A stretch of 64,000 nucleotides of DNA from Amphimedon queenslandica (GCF_000090795.2 NW_003546405.1:131750-195749); one strand, 5' to 3'. Shown: positions 45,118-55,353, counted from the stretch's first letter. Notes: a model not told the origin generated them from the sequence alone. Translations and numbers: made by a program.

Positions 45118-45876
45118 CTAAGATAAAATTCATTAAATTTCCAATTAAACTTAGTTGTACTGAGAAGATACAACAAATACAAACAGCTAAAGCTTGGCTA
45201 ATTTAATGTATTCAATACTGTATAGGTGGTATATTTTCGAGGGTTGCAAATTTCGTGAATTACTTCAAGATTTGTGAAAATAAAATCCATGAAAATCAAT
45301 TTAATACAGCCCACATGGCACACGTAGTAGATTTCACGAAATATGATTCCCTCAAAAAAACTTGTACGGTATGCAATAGAAGTTGAATAATTTACAGCTT
45401 TATTATTCAATTTAAAAAATATTTAGAGTAATTTAAACCCAATCACACTTCAGCTGGTTTGATTTTTAATTAGTATTGCTGTATATAATTAAAATCACCC
45501 GCTAAAAATATTATACCATAATAATATTACAAGTATTTATCATTATTATTATTCCTAACCATTAAGCTCCAGAGGCTTAGCAGTGCTTTCCTGGTATTCT
45601 CTTCCTTTAAGTGTAGGCTGTCTTTTCCTCTTGAGACTCATTGCCTACATAATTGGAGTAGGTAATGTCATCCCGCCTTCCTCTCAGAGAACAATAATAA
45701 CCCATTTCAACTGGGCAAGGCCTGCACTTACCTTACCAAAACAGATACTTGTTGCCTTGTATAAACTCCATGAACTCCTTGACACACAAAGTATAGCCTG
45801 AGGTATATAACCACTTCAGAAGCTCTTAATGAACATGAGGCATATGGGGCATTGCGCTTGCGCAGGAAGCCCTAAA

Positions 45877-46044
45877 ATGGCTGCTTCAGAGCAAGCTAAG
45901 AAGTACAAGCAGTATGTAGCTGATCCATCTATTCCTGTACCAAAAACAACTGCTTGGAGGCAGAGGAGAAATTATAATCTATTTGAATATTCTTCTCAAG
46001 CAGTTGACAAAATAGGCAGAAAAAGAAGACATCAATATATGTGA
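45877..46044 (+). CDS. Short basic open frame, unrecognised
   Basis: ATG in good context (CCTAAAATGG) starts a 55-codon frame rich in K, R and Q (MAASEQAKKYKQYVADPSIP, KTTAWRQRRNYNLF), ending about 55 bp before the pogo element. It could be a first exon; the insertion of the pogo element just downstream may have separated it from the rest. No family recognised. Confidence 0.3.
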   Translation: MAASEQAKKYKQYVADPSIPVPKTTAWRQRRNYNLFEYSSQAVDKIGRKRRHQYM

Positions 46045-46284
46045 CCCAATATGAGAAAACCAGGCTATCTGCGGGAATTTGGTAAAATCAGTTGTTGGTA
46101 CCGTATTTCCTCGTGGAAACGCCTACTCCCTATAAACGCCCATGCCTGTATAAACGCCTAGAGACAGCACATAACTTTGATAATAAACGCCCATGCTTGT
46201 TTAGACGCCCATTATCGATTAAACGCCTATACCACACCCACCTGCCCCACGTGGTACCTACGTAGTCGTAGTCTATATTGTACA

Positions 46285-47695
46285 ATGGCAGCGGCAGCTG
46301 AGAAGGCTAAGGAAACTCATAGAAGTTTTGATGTCAGCTTTAAACTACGCGTTGTAGAGATGGCAGAGAAGAGCAATAAATCAAAGGCTGCTAGGATTTA
46401 TAATGTAGATGTCAGAAGAGTGCGTGAATGGTGTCAGCAAAAGAGTGAATTACTTGAGAAGAATAAGTGTGGCCAGTCTACAAGCAAGCGACTAGGTGGA
46501 GGTGGCAGAAAGGCCTTATATCCCGACATGGAAGAAGTCCTGCTTGATTGGATAGTAGATGTTAGATCTAAGCATCTAAGAGTAAGCAGACAGATGATTG
46601 TTGATAGAGCAAAGGGCCTATCTCGTGACTCTGCACCAGAGTTTAAGGCCAGTAGAGGCTGGCTAGGCCGTTTTATGAAAAGGAAAGGTCTATCCCTAAG
46701 AAGGAAAACAACTGTCTGCCAAACAGTCCCAGCTGATTGTATTCCAAAGCTAATAAGTTTCATTTTGCATATACGAAAACTTCAACAGCTTCACCAGTTT
46801 CGGCCAGGAGATATTTTTGCAATGGATGAAACGGCCTGTTGGCTTGAAATGCCAGGAGATACAACAGTTGCCACCACAGGAGCAAGATCTGTTCCACTGA
46901 AAACAGCAGGTCACGAAAAAGACCACTTCACTGTTATTCTTACTGCAAGAGGCAGACGGGAAGAAATTAAAGCCATTCATTGTGTTTAAAGGTAAAGGAA
47001 CACGTCTCATTAAGGAGCTACAAACGATACCTGGAGTTGTCGTAGTATTTAGTCAGAATGGATGGATGAATGATGACTTAACTTGTGACTACATGAAGAA
47101 AATTGTTGGGAGCCTTTCTTTCAACAAGCGCCTAATGATATGGGATGCATACAAGTGTCATACAAGTGAAACCACTAAAAGAGAACTTGACCGTTTACAC
47201 CTTCACACTGCAGTAATTCCTGGTGGATGTACAAAATACATTCAGGCTGCTGATGTGGTATGGAATTCCATTTTCAAATCACAACTTCGGAAAAGCTATG
47301 ACACTTGGTTGAGTGAGCCCACAGTTCATGAGTTCACTAAAAGTGGTAACATGAAACCACCTTCTCGTTCACTTCTCTGTAGCTGGGTTAAAGATGCTTG
47401 GGATGCTGTTCCTCCTGATACTGTAACCAAATCTTTCCTATCATGTGCTATCACTCAATCTACTTGTGGAAAAGATGACAATGAAATTCATTGCTTCAAA
47501 CCAGGTCAACCGTGTGAAGCTGGAAGAGCTGCTTTGGCCCATGAAATGTCCTTGTTGAATATTCAGCAAGATATAGATGATGACAATGATCCATTTGCTG
47601 ATGACCTAGATTCTGATGAAGATGATTTAAATGAGGCTTGCATTGAGGATGATGAAAATGACCCTGACTTTGACAGTAACAGTGACAGTGATTAA
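46285..47695 (+). pseudogene. pogo-type DDE transposase with one frameshift
   Basis: Start at ATG 46285 (context TACAATGG, just after the promoter-like TIR). N-terminal helix-turn-helix: FDVSFKLRVVEMAEKSNKSK, AARIYNVDVRRVREW (residues 15-55). CENP-B-type second DNA-binding domain at residues 85-135 (VSRQMIVDRAKGLS, FKASRGWLGRFMKRKG). DDE_1 catalytic part: first Asp in FAMDETACW (residue 181), second in MIWDAYKCH (47144-47146), third in QAADVVWN (47252-47254). Acidic tail with D/E runs to the stop at 47695. One extra base near 46966-46971 shifts the frame between EEIK and FKGKGTR; otherwise both halves are open. This may be a real lesion or a sequencing error. Confidence 0.9.
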
Positions 47696-47875
47696 GTAAT
47701 GATATCTTTAAATTTAATATTATTACTAAAATAATAATTAATGTGTAAAAATCTTTATTATTAACAATGAGCTTGGCTAATCATCTCTCCTATCCTCTCT
47801 TCTATTTCATTAATAATAATGATTGATTTCCTTTATTAATAATAATGTTTGATACGGCCTAATTTATATATATAT

Positions 47876-48214
47876 TCATGAAAGTAGTCTACGTAATTTG
47901 CAAATAGTCCTAGGTGATCCTTCATAGTAGTAAATGCATGGAACTTCTAGTCCATTTCCTTTCCTTCTCTTTCCAGTGACCTTGCCTTGTATTTTACCAC
48001 CATTCTTTAAGAAATACCACGAGATTCTGGAAAGAGATCGAGGCATGTGTCCAACTATTCCATTGCTTTTCATTACTGCTACCGCATATTTATCGTGTTC
48101 ATTGTCATCTTCTACTTCTGTATGAAGCTCTTCACCGATTACAGGAGTCCAAACTGTCTTGTACACATGATGTCCAGTGATTACACTTTCCTTTTGAAAG
48201 ACCCGAGCCGCCAT
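47876..48214 (-). CDS. Stand-alone HIRAN-domain protein encoded in the pogo element
   Basis: Intact frame of 112 codons from ATG 48214. The whole protein is one HIRAN domain: GHHVYKTVWTPVIGEEL, DNEHDKYAVAVMKSNGIVGH, MPRSLSRISWYFLKNGG, GNGLEVPCIYYYEG. HIRAN domains bind exposed 3' ends of DNA in HLTF and occur as single-domain proteins in some bacteria and eukaryotes. It lies 180 bp from the transposase stop, convergent, inside the TIRs. Length is close to a bare domain. Role in transposition is not known; one can infer a function at DNA ends during excision or repair. Confidence 0.8.
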   Translation of the reverse strand: MAARVFQKESVITGHHVYKTVWTPVIGEELHTEVEDDNEHDKYAVAVMKSNGIVGHMPRSLSRISWYFLKNGGKIQGKVTGKRRKGNGLEVPCIYYYEGSPRTICKLRRLLS

Positions 48215-48369
48215 CTTTTGTGGGCGTGTCTAATGAAACGTGGTATGGTAAGGATTATTATTTTTGGTTATAAACGCCCACCTCGTAGAAACGCCTACTC
48301 CAATTAAATGCCTGGCAAACGGGTCTCTATAGGAAATAAACGCCTAGGCGTTTCCACGAGGAAATACGG

Positions 48370-48748
48370 TACTTACAGATGGAGAAAAAGATTTCCTTTC
48401 CAGCGATATCCCATTTATGACAATGTGCAATAAAACTTTGCAGTTAGGGACGCTCTTTTGACGATTACTCTGGAATACAAGTTCAGAGAAAAAGGCATTT
48501 TAAGTTATTTTCAATATTTCTGTCACGCCCGTTCACGTAGTAAATGTGACCACGCCCACCACGTAAACCACACCCACATCAATTAATGAACGGGTAAAGA
48601 ATAAAAAAGCACTTGACAGCATTTTAACTTACTTTTCTTGCTTTTTGCACATCTTAAGAGTGATCTAAAGCCCAACCATGCATTGAGACTTCAAATACAA
48701 GTTCTTTCATTACAAAAGTTGTAGAGTTATTGCTGTGTTCTAGTGTCA
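48370..48748. other. Unassigned stretch
   Basis: Contains several CACGCCC/CCACACCC phrases (48530-48580) but no gene or repeat I can define. Confidence 0.4.
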
Positions 48749-49145
48749 ATAGACCACCCAGAGTGAGAATTGCTTGCATGGGAAGACTATTACGGTTGTA
48801 AGGCATGGTTTACAATGAAATAAATTCCGGACGCCATTTAGGTTAGCAACTTTTAATGGACAGCAAACAGGACGACATTAAAACAAACCTGCATTAAGAA
48901 TTCTGGAGCGAATTTGACCAAATCTTTCATAGGATAAGCTTAAAGGTAGCTATTTCTTATAACAAGCACTTTTTATCTATTAAAAGGGCTACAGCAGGTA
49001 AGTGAGGCATTTTCTTTGTGCCTCCATTGACTTTCTTAACAAACTTGCCAAGCAAAATGGCAGCCAATTATGACGTGTGGGTGGACACCGTTTATAAATT
49101 TAATGAAATTCATAGCTTTTGCAATTCTCACTCTGGGTGGTCTAT
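48749..49145. mobile_element. MITE with 25-bp perfect TIRs
   Basis: Begins ATAGACCACCCAGAGTGAGA and ends with its exact inverted copy at 49121-49145 (to GGTCTAT). TA can be read on both sides as target duplication if the element starts at GACC. The 397-bp interior is non-coding. Superfamily unknown; TA suggests Tc1/mariner-like mobilisation. Confidence 0.85.
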
Positions 49146-49559
49146 AAAGTCCTTTTTGTGAATTGTAATAACAACATCTGGGTCACACACTTCATTTACA
49201 TCCAGACATCGCTTCTGCTTGAGTTTACAGGTAATATTTTTATTTAGATTTTATTTGAAACTATAATTAAGGGATCTACATTTAACATTAAAATAATTAA
49301 TAGTTTTGGCACTTGCTGATGAATCCTATAGAAGATTATTGTTATTCTAATGTTATTCAATAGTTGTTAATAAAAATCTGCGCATGCGTACGGCGCAGTC
49401 CATGCCTCGTGTTTTTGACAGCCATGATGAAGACAAGCAATGGAAGCAGGCCTTTGTCCTTGAAGTAGAGGACAAAGGTACATAAAGATGAAACTGAAAA
49501 CAAAACAGTAGAAGAACCGGGTGATACCAAACAGCAAGAGGACTTTGCAGAGAAAGAAG

Positions 49560-50631
49560 GTCAATTCTCTTTCATTTCTTAAGATATAGTCACAATGAAC
49601 CAAGCTAAAATTGTACCTCAAAATACGGAGAAATCTACTCAGTGGGCTGTTAAGTATTTAAAAATTGGCTAGTGTCTCGGAGCAAACATGGCAAGGATGT
49701 ACCGTCTTGTGATGTATTGCTTAGTGATGATAAGGATGCTATTTGTAACTGGCTTTCTACCTTTTTCCTTGAAGTTCGCAAAAAACATGGTCAGCCTTAT
49801 TGTCCACTGAGTCTTTCCTCTATGTTATCGGGGATACATCACTGCATTCAAGCTAATTCCACTCACAAAGTCAACATTCAGCAACAAGAATTCAAATGCG
49901 TCCACACTTTGTTGGATAACCGATATAGTCAGCTACATATACATGGTATTGGAACGACAGAGGCTCAGGCAAACTTATATCAACAAGCCAAGAGCAGCAA
50001 CTTTCGATGAGCAACACTCGTAATGATGAAACGCTACTAGGAATAATTAATGCAGTTTTTTATTATAATGGCAATAATTTTTCATGCTGTGAGGAGGAAT
50101 TGAGCATAGAAAGGTAACCATAGAGCAGTTCTTTTTTGGCTCAAAAGAAAGTGAAGGTGAAGTTTTGGAATACGTGGATTATACAGAATTTGGATCAAAA
50201 AATCAACCCGGTGGTACTAAACAACAGAATATGGACAACAAAGTTGTTCATCATTATGCTCAACCTGCTCTGAAGGAACGATGCCATATTAATCTGTTGA
50301 AATTACACATATCTTTATTACCACCTGATGTAACAGGAGCTAAAAGAAGCAGAGCATTTTATCATAAACCCTTTACTAATATTGTTCCAGGTAAACCATG
50401 GTTTACGTCTGTAGCTATGGGGCATAATAAATTAGATGAAATGTTGAAATCCATTTTTAATCCAGCTAGATTGGATTTGCAAAATGTGTCAAGTCATTCT
50501 CTAAGAGCAACATCGATCTCTCGCCTTTATCGTGCTTCAATTCCTGAAAAAGTAATGATGGAAAGATCCAGTCATCTTTCAACTGATTGATTCCCGTCAT
50601 ATAGACATACTTCTTTACAGAAATTAAAGGG
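49560..50631 (+). pseudogene. Crypton-type tyrosine recombinase relic 1 (continues at 51541)
   Basis: Core-binding part: a QNTEKSTQWAVKYLK start (49615-49660), DVLLSDDKDAICNWLSTFFL, EVRKKHGQPYCPLSLSSML (49700-49830), then HIHGIGTTEAQ (49935-49975). Catalytic part: YVDYTEFGSKNQPGGTKQQN (50175-50235), RAFYHKPFTNIV, PWFTSVAMGHNKLDEML, then SSHSLRATSISRLYRASIPE (50495-50555) with the HxLR box. These are landmarks of the Crypton/KIAA1958-like tyrosine recombinase family. There are gaps and stops, for example between 50010 and 50165. The tail resumes beyond the mitochondrial insertion at 51541-51736 (KSVSEVLSTTIQLRAALNEE). Confidence 0.75.
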
Positions 50632-50736
50632 GTGTTCCCGAATGAGGGGTTGGTTGTAATTATGTCTACGGCACAGATGGGCGCTGCGGTTATAGAATAA
50701 GGATGAAAGAGTTCAAGGCACCCATGGCAATGGTAT

Positions 50737-50807
50737 ATCTCCGTAGTCTAATGGTAAGGACACCGGGTTTTCAACCTGAAGATAAGAGTTCGATTCTCTT
50801 CGGAGAT
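50737..50807 (+). tRNA. trnE: Mitochondrial-type tRNA-Glu (UUC) inside the NUMT
   Basis: 71 nt. Acceptor strands ATCTCCG and CGGAGAT pair perfectly, the D-arm contains TCTAATGGTAAGGA, and the anticodon loop TTTTCAA gives anticodon TTC. The anticodon stem CCGGG/CCTGA has four pairs, and the T-arm GAG-TTCGATT-CTC is intact. The organelle gene is intact in sequence but is very likely silent in the nucleus. Confidence 0.85.
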
Positions 50808-50829
50808 GTATTATGTGATGGGTAGATTT

Positions 50830-51150
50830 AATAGAGGAGCTCCTTGAGTGGAGCCGTCAACTGGCGGAGGATGTATTCTATTGAAGGCAAGAGGCCGAAA
50901 CGAAAGATTTGGAGGTAATACGAATGTTGGAAGAGATAAAAAAAAGAGATGCGGACATAACACAACTAAGGCAAGAGGTAGAAGAAAGAAAAAAATTCGG
51001 AGGTAATTTGGCTAAGGGAAGGGGTAGAGGACAAAGATCGGGAGATTCGGGTTTTGCGGCAGGAATATGTTAGAGCGCGTGAGAGCCTGAAAGAGTTGGA
51101 AGACCAGAGACCAGGGGGTGGGGGCGCTATACAATTTGTCGGCTGCTCTT
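50830..51150 (+). other. Coiled-coil reading frame between trnE and nad6 in the NUMT
   Basis: The plus strand codes for a charged heptad-like stretch (VIRMLEEIKKRDADITQLRQ, then EVEERKKIR, then EVED KDREIRVLRQ and ARESLKELEDQ), needing one single-base shift near 51000. The frame runs into the nad6 frame without a stop. No standard mitochondrial gene has this character. It may be an expanded repeat-born open frame in the source mtDNA. A functional claim cannot be made. Confidence 0.5.
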
Positions 51151-51185
51151 GGGATTCCATCGATACGATATTAGTATGGGACCAT

Positions 51186-51540
51186 AGGGCATATTTCGTC
51201 CGGGGGGTGGTATCCGCAGTAATGGTTATATTGGCGCTGAGGCCAGTATACGCAGTATTGTGGCTTATTTCAGCCTTTTTAAGTGTGTCGGCGGTTTTTA
51301 TTATACTAGGACTGGTGTATATGGGCTTTATTATGATAATAGTGTATGTGGGGGCGATAGCTATTTTATTTTTATTTGTTATGATGATGTTGGACCAGGG
51401 AAAGGAGGAAGCTCGGACGCCGATTGTGAATTTAATACCAATGGGGATGATTGTTGGGATTGCTTGTTTGTGGGTGGCAGCCGCAGGAGGAGACGGGGTA
51501 GGGGGGAGGCCGATATCTCGCTACAGAATCATTCCCGGGT
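51186..51540 (+). pseudogene. nad6: NADH dehydrogenase subunit 6, C-terminally truncated nuclear copy
   Basis: Subunit 6 is a membrane part of respiratory complex I. Text starts AYFVRGVVSAVMVILALRPV and includes SVSAVFIILGLVYMG, FIMIIVYVGAIAILFLFVMM and LDQGKEEARTP, the conserved first half of ND6 with three hydrophobic segments. The frame is open under the standard code. It ends at the NUMT border after about 117 residues, shorter than usual for the protein. The start codon cannot be fixed because the upstream frame is open. Confidence 0.85.
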
Positions 51541-51736
51541 AAATCAGTCAGTGAAGTACTGTCAACTACTATTCAACTTCGTGCTGCTTTGAATGAAGAG
51601 GAAAATGAAGACCCCAATAAAAAGAATGAAGACCCTAGCAATGAAGAAAAGGCGATGGACCTCAAGCCAGCAGAGTTGATTCTTCTTGTGGTCATGATAC
51701 TGGGTTACACCCATTTCAAATTCAGGGAGTGAGTGG
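51541..51736 (+). pseudogene. C-terminal tail of Crypton-type relic 1 after the NUMT
   Basis: Reads KSVSEVLSTTIQLRAALNEE, then a charged EDPNKK region and LKPAELILLVVMILG. The VS.VLS phrase normally follows the last catalytic box of this recombinase family, so the segment belongs with 49560-50631. From here to 52336 nothing else is recognised, apart from a GGGCCGTTGGCCC hairpin near 52258. Confidence 0.6.
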
Positions 51737-52336
51737 TTGTACACTGAACATAAATGTCACCATGAAGTAACTGAGATATTCATTTAAATGTATCTATTAT
51801 ATTTAATCTCCAAATATCCACTTTTCATTTATCATTTTAATTTATCAGTGCAATATTTCATTATGTACGCATTCATTTACCCTATAAAAATTATAAATAC
51901 TGAATCAAGTTTCTAATCAGTGTAATAATAAGTGTAAACTTTACCTTAAGCACTTTTCTAGCTATCTAAATGCTGGCAGAGAAGAGAGATTGCTAAAATA
52001 GATGGCTTAGAACTGTTGGCTAATTTTAGTGCACACATATACTCTACCCATGCAAATGAATCTCATTAATTCGATATGTACCCTCATGAATGTCATTAGT
52101 GAAGGTGTATAAGGCTTATACATCACCTGGCAGTGTCTTTGATGTTACAGCAACTACAGTATATATTTATATGTACATGTATGTGTATAGTATATAATAT
52201 GGTTTTGAGGAGTATATTGAGTATATAGCTTAGGAGTGTCAGTAAAATTGATGCCCGAGGGCCGTTGGCCCGAAGGAGATCTTTCTGCAACCAGATACTC
52301 CAAAAAAATTTTATATATGATATGTCTTAAGAATAT

Positions 52337-52931
52337 GAATTCCTCGCTGTTTGGCGTAATATACACAACCACAATCTTTAAATAAACAAAATGATTTAGC
52401 TCGAAGGCCGTCATCAGTTCTACAAAAGTAAAAATATAACTAACACTGCCAGAACATGTGGTAAATCATGTGGTTATACAGGAAGAATGCAATTAATGAT
52501 AATAGATAAAATTCAATAGAATAATGAATTTTAACCGTACCAAATCTCAACCAGGTGTCACATTAGCTTTCCATAGGCCAATGTGACACCTGGTTGAGAT
52601 TTGGTATGGTTAAAATTCATTATTTTATTTAATTTTATCTAATTTTATTAACATTATTATATTTTATTAATTTTAGTATTATTGTCCCATTATTTATTTA
52701 TTTCTTTTGGTTTTATTTATTCATTTAATTATACTATCATTATTATTTTTATTACTGTTACTATTACTATCATTAATTGCTATTCTTCCTGTATCACCCT
52801 GTGGTTTATCATGTGTTCTGGTAGTGTTAGTTTTATTTTTACTTTTGTACTACTGATGAAGGCCTTTGGGCTCAAAGGTTTTATTCAAAGATTGTGGTTG
52901 TGTATATAATAAACCAAACAGCGAGGAATTC
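52337..52931. mobile_element. Foldback element with long arms
   Basis: The outer ends GAATTCCTCGCTGTTTGG and CCAAACAGCGAGGAATTC are exact inverted copies. Inner landmarks are mirrored too: ACAACCACAATCTTT, GATGAAGGCCT-like, ACATGATTTACCAC-like. The core at about 52529-52625 is a near-perfect hairpin around TTTTAACCGTACCAAATCTC and CAACCAGGTGTCACATT. The open frame at 52682-52909 is the right arm read through and is not a gene. Confidence 0.85.
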
Positions 52932-53121
52932 AGGAGAAGACACAGCAATGAATCTGACTAATATCATCATAAGAGTATTATTTTAGCCATTTATGGTGCA
53001 ATGGAAGCTGCCATCTTAACGGGCGTGGCTTTCTAGTGTGCTTGCTCATTAATAGGGTTCGAATATCACTCAATGTCTGTTAGTGAGCATTCTTTTTGTT
53101 TGAAAGAATCCCTTTATATCT

Positions 53122-54530
53122 ATGGCTGAGAAGGACAAAAAACATTCTGGACAGAATACTAAAAGAAATTCGCTATCTTTAAGGAAGAGGTCAAAATCAT
53201 CCAGCAAAGTATAATCAAAACTTTCAGGAGATACCATGTTTTGATCTTGAAAGCTTTAAACAGAAAGTTCTATGTAACAAGACAGAGAAAAGTCAAAATT
53301 GGGCACTGTCAGTTTTTTGTAATGGTTTACAGTATCACGAGTGTGATAAAGCAGACAGTTATACTGAGAAAGATTTTATGTCAGAAGATCCCAAAAAAGT
53401 TTGTAGTATGATGTGCAAATTTATTGTTGAATGTCAGCAAATAAACAGCAGTCCATACAGTCCCAAAACCATTGCGCAGCTTTCTAGCAAATTACAGTCA
53501 CTCACTTTACTTTAAGATCCTTCTTCGTACCAATACATGGAGCAGGTTTATGGTCTTTCATAATGTCTTAGAAAACGTTTCAAAAATGGCTTTCAGAAGG
53601 AGTAGGAGCGGTTAAGAAACAAGCTAAAATTGTTACTGACGATGAAGTGGCCAAGTTATGGGATAAGGGCATTATTGGAACACATCCACCACTTGCCCTT
53701 TCTAATGCAGTGTTTTTCTACAGTGCAATTTATTTGTCTTCAAGGAGGTGACGAGCTCCGAGTTTTGAAGTCAAGTCAGTTTCAATTTTAAACTGTTCTA
53801 GATATTATTGATGGTTCAAATAATGAACAAATGTGTTGTGTATACTGAGCATGGTTTGAAGAATAGGTGAGGTGTAGTTCATGAACTTCATTTACACATT
53901 AAAATCGTTCCTCGTTATGAAAGTCCGTCTCTTGGAGGGAAGTGTTTGTTTGCCTGATGGAACTCTATCTTAAGGTGGGCATCCACTATGCAGCATTGTT
54001 GTTTGCAATTTGTGGTCAAACCTTTGATGTGGTTGGGCAACATGTTGCATGAACTAGACTCTCAGGTTCATGCAACATGTTGCACAACTACATCAAAAGT
54101 ACTGGCAACAAAGTTGCATAGTGGATGCCCACCTTAAACACTGTGCTGTAGTGGAGAAAGATATATTCTATTGTAAGTGACAGGTCACCTTTAAGGCAGA
54201 TCATGAATGTTGGTATTATGACTGTTCAATTGCCCAAATTTTATTGTCCCGTAAGCTCAATGTCATGTACATTGATTCTGCTTTGGCTAGTGAGGGCATT
54301 CATTACCACAGCTTGCGATGAACTGACATAAGTCGATTGTATAACGGTGGTGTACCCAAATAGCTTATAATGGACGGTCGGGCCATTTTAGTATAAGTGG
54401 TGTTCGTTCTAATGAAAGGACAAGTGAACTACAGAAAAAGGACGTGTCACAGTTGATGTCGAATACCACAACATTACAGGAGACGACAATCCATAATGTA
54501 ACAGGTGCTGAAGGTCAAAGCAGAAAGGAA
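53122..54530 (+). pseudogene. Crypton-type tyrosine recombinase relic 2
   Basis: Possible start MAEKDKKHSGQNTKRNSLSL at 53122. Core-binding domain: QNWALSVFCNGLQYHE, CKFIVECQQINSSPYSPKTI, AQLSSKLQ (53295-53510), then VGAVKKQAKIVTDDEVAKLW (53605-53665). Catalytic domain: FFYSAIYL, GGDELRVLKSSQFQF (53740-53790), GLKNR then a VHELHLHIKIVPRYESPS-like stretch (53850-53930). After a MITE come the HYHSLR box (54300-54318), SRLYNGGVP and IMDGR (54330-54380), and the family's final VRSYERTSELQKKDVSQLMS-like stretch (54400-54460). Frameshifts and stops are frequent. Only 2.5 kb from relic 1 but clearly different in sequence. Confidence 0.7.
53974..54133. mobile_element. TTAA-flanked foldback MITE in recombinase relic 2
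   Basis: The ends GGTGGGCATCCACTATGCA match their inverted copy over 19 bp without mismatch, and most of the 160 bp is palindromic (CAACATGTTGCATGAAC mirrored). TTAA lies directly outside both ends (53970-53973 and 54134-54137), the target duplication of the piggyBac superfamily. Recombinase sequence lies on both sides. Confidence 0.85.
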
Positions 54531-54903
54531 CCAACTAAATATAACAAAAAAATTCTATATCGAATTTACATAAATGTATCATAAACATTAATTTTACTGC
54601 ATGACTCTTCCTCATTGTTCATTATCAGGTATTCATAATGATTCATTCACTTCTTATACTCTTGTTTATATTTTTCTCAAGATTATTTGATCATTTTAAA
54701 TGAGTTAGTTGTATATTAAAGGAGTCATTATGTACACCTGGCTTGCATTGCAGAAGTAAAGGACTAACATATACTCATAATATGATATTTGTAGTATGGT
54801 TGACTTTGAGATCGAAGGAATCTCAGAATCTCTATATCCCTCAAAGTACTGTGAAGGCACACTTAGAACTCAATGGAATTTAGAGAACTATCGTTGTCCA
54901 TAC

Positions 54904-54957
54904 TAAGTCCTGTATAGAGCTATGGAAGATTAGTCTCCCATAGCTCTATTGGACTTA
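54904..54957. repeat. Hairpin-forming inverted repeat
   Basis: TAAGTCC..TAGAGCTATGG and CCATAGCTCTA..GGACTTA are mirrored around a 14-bp loop. Surrounding 54540-55350 shows no gene. It may be the end or a remnant of a MITE. Confidence 0.6.
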
Positions 54958-55353
54958 GAGCACTCCTGTATGGAAGTACTTAAGGTTGAACTTTGACCCT
55001 TTGAAAGTCAGTAGTAACTTCCAAAGGAAGTTCTAAAAGCTGTCCAACACGCTTCAATTACAAGCGAGGAAGGACTCAGAAGCAATAAAGGGCTTGCTTC
55101 ATAAAGCCATAATTCTAACAAGGCTTATAGTGGGGCACACGTGTGGTCAATGGTCTATGAATATCATTGTGGTGACAACGTGACATTGTTGTTTCTTCAC
55201 ATGGCACTCGCAGGAGTAATCAAAATGGCTGCACTAGTACTTTGCTTTGGAATATTTCTCCCACAAGACAGGCTCTAATAAGGTCAGGTTCTTCTGAAAA
55301 TTCCTTGATCTCAAAGTCAAACACTACAAAACAATTAAAGCAGGGTTCCCTCA

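Larger units (their letters stand above)
46101..48369. mobile_element. Complete pogo-type element carrying a transposase and a HIRAN gene
   Basis: Both ends begin CCGTATTTCCTCGTGGAAAC and stay identical for 25 bp. TA stands outside both (46099-46100 and 48370-48371), the target duplication of the Tc1/mariner-pogo group. AAACGCC motifs recur inside both ends (at least six on the left within 150 bp, at least four on the right), likely transposase-binding sites. Two convergent genes fill the element: a transposase on plus and a small HIRAN protein on minus. Only one frameshift is evident and the TIRs are identical, so it is the youngest-looking element in the window. Confidence 0.92.
50632..51540 (+). 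mobile_element. Nuclear mitochondrial insertion (NUMT): trnE, coiled-coil frame, nad6
   Basis: About 0.9 kb of G-rich plus strand differs sharply in base use from the AT-rich surroundings and contains a tRNA-Glu gene followed by nad6, an order consistent with demosponge mtDNA as I recall it. Both borders fall inside the Crypton-type relic, whose tail continues right after 51540. The first 105 bp ends in an open stretch reading STAQMGAAVIE then stop, perhaps the end of a preceding mitochondrial gene that I cannot name. No target duplication is obvious, as usual for such insertions. Confidence 0.85.

Noticed and set aside
46434-47010. Two minus-strand open frames over the pogo transposase
   Set aside because: Antisense shadows of a well-supported transposase.
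52682-52909. Hydrophobic 75-codon plus-strand frame
   Set aside because: It is the right arm of a foldback element and AT-rich; hydrophobicity comes from T-rich codons.
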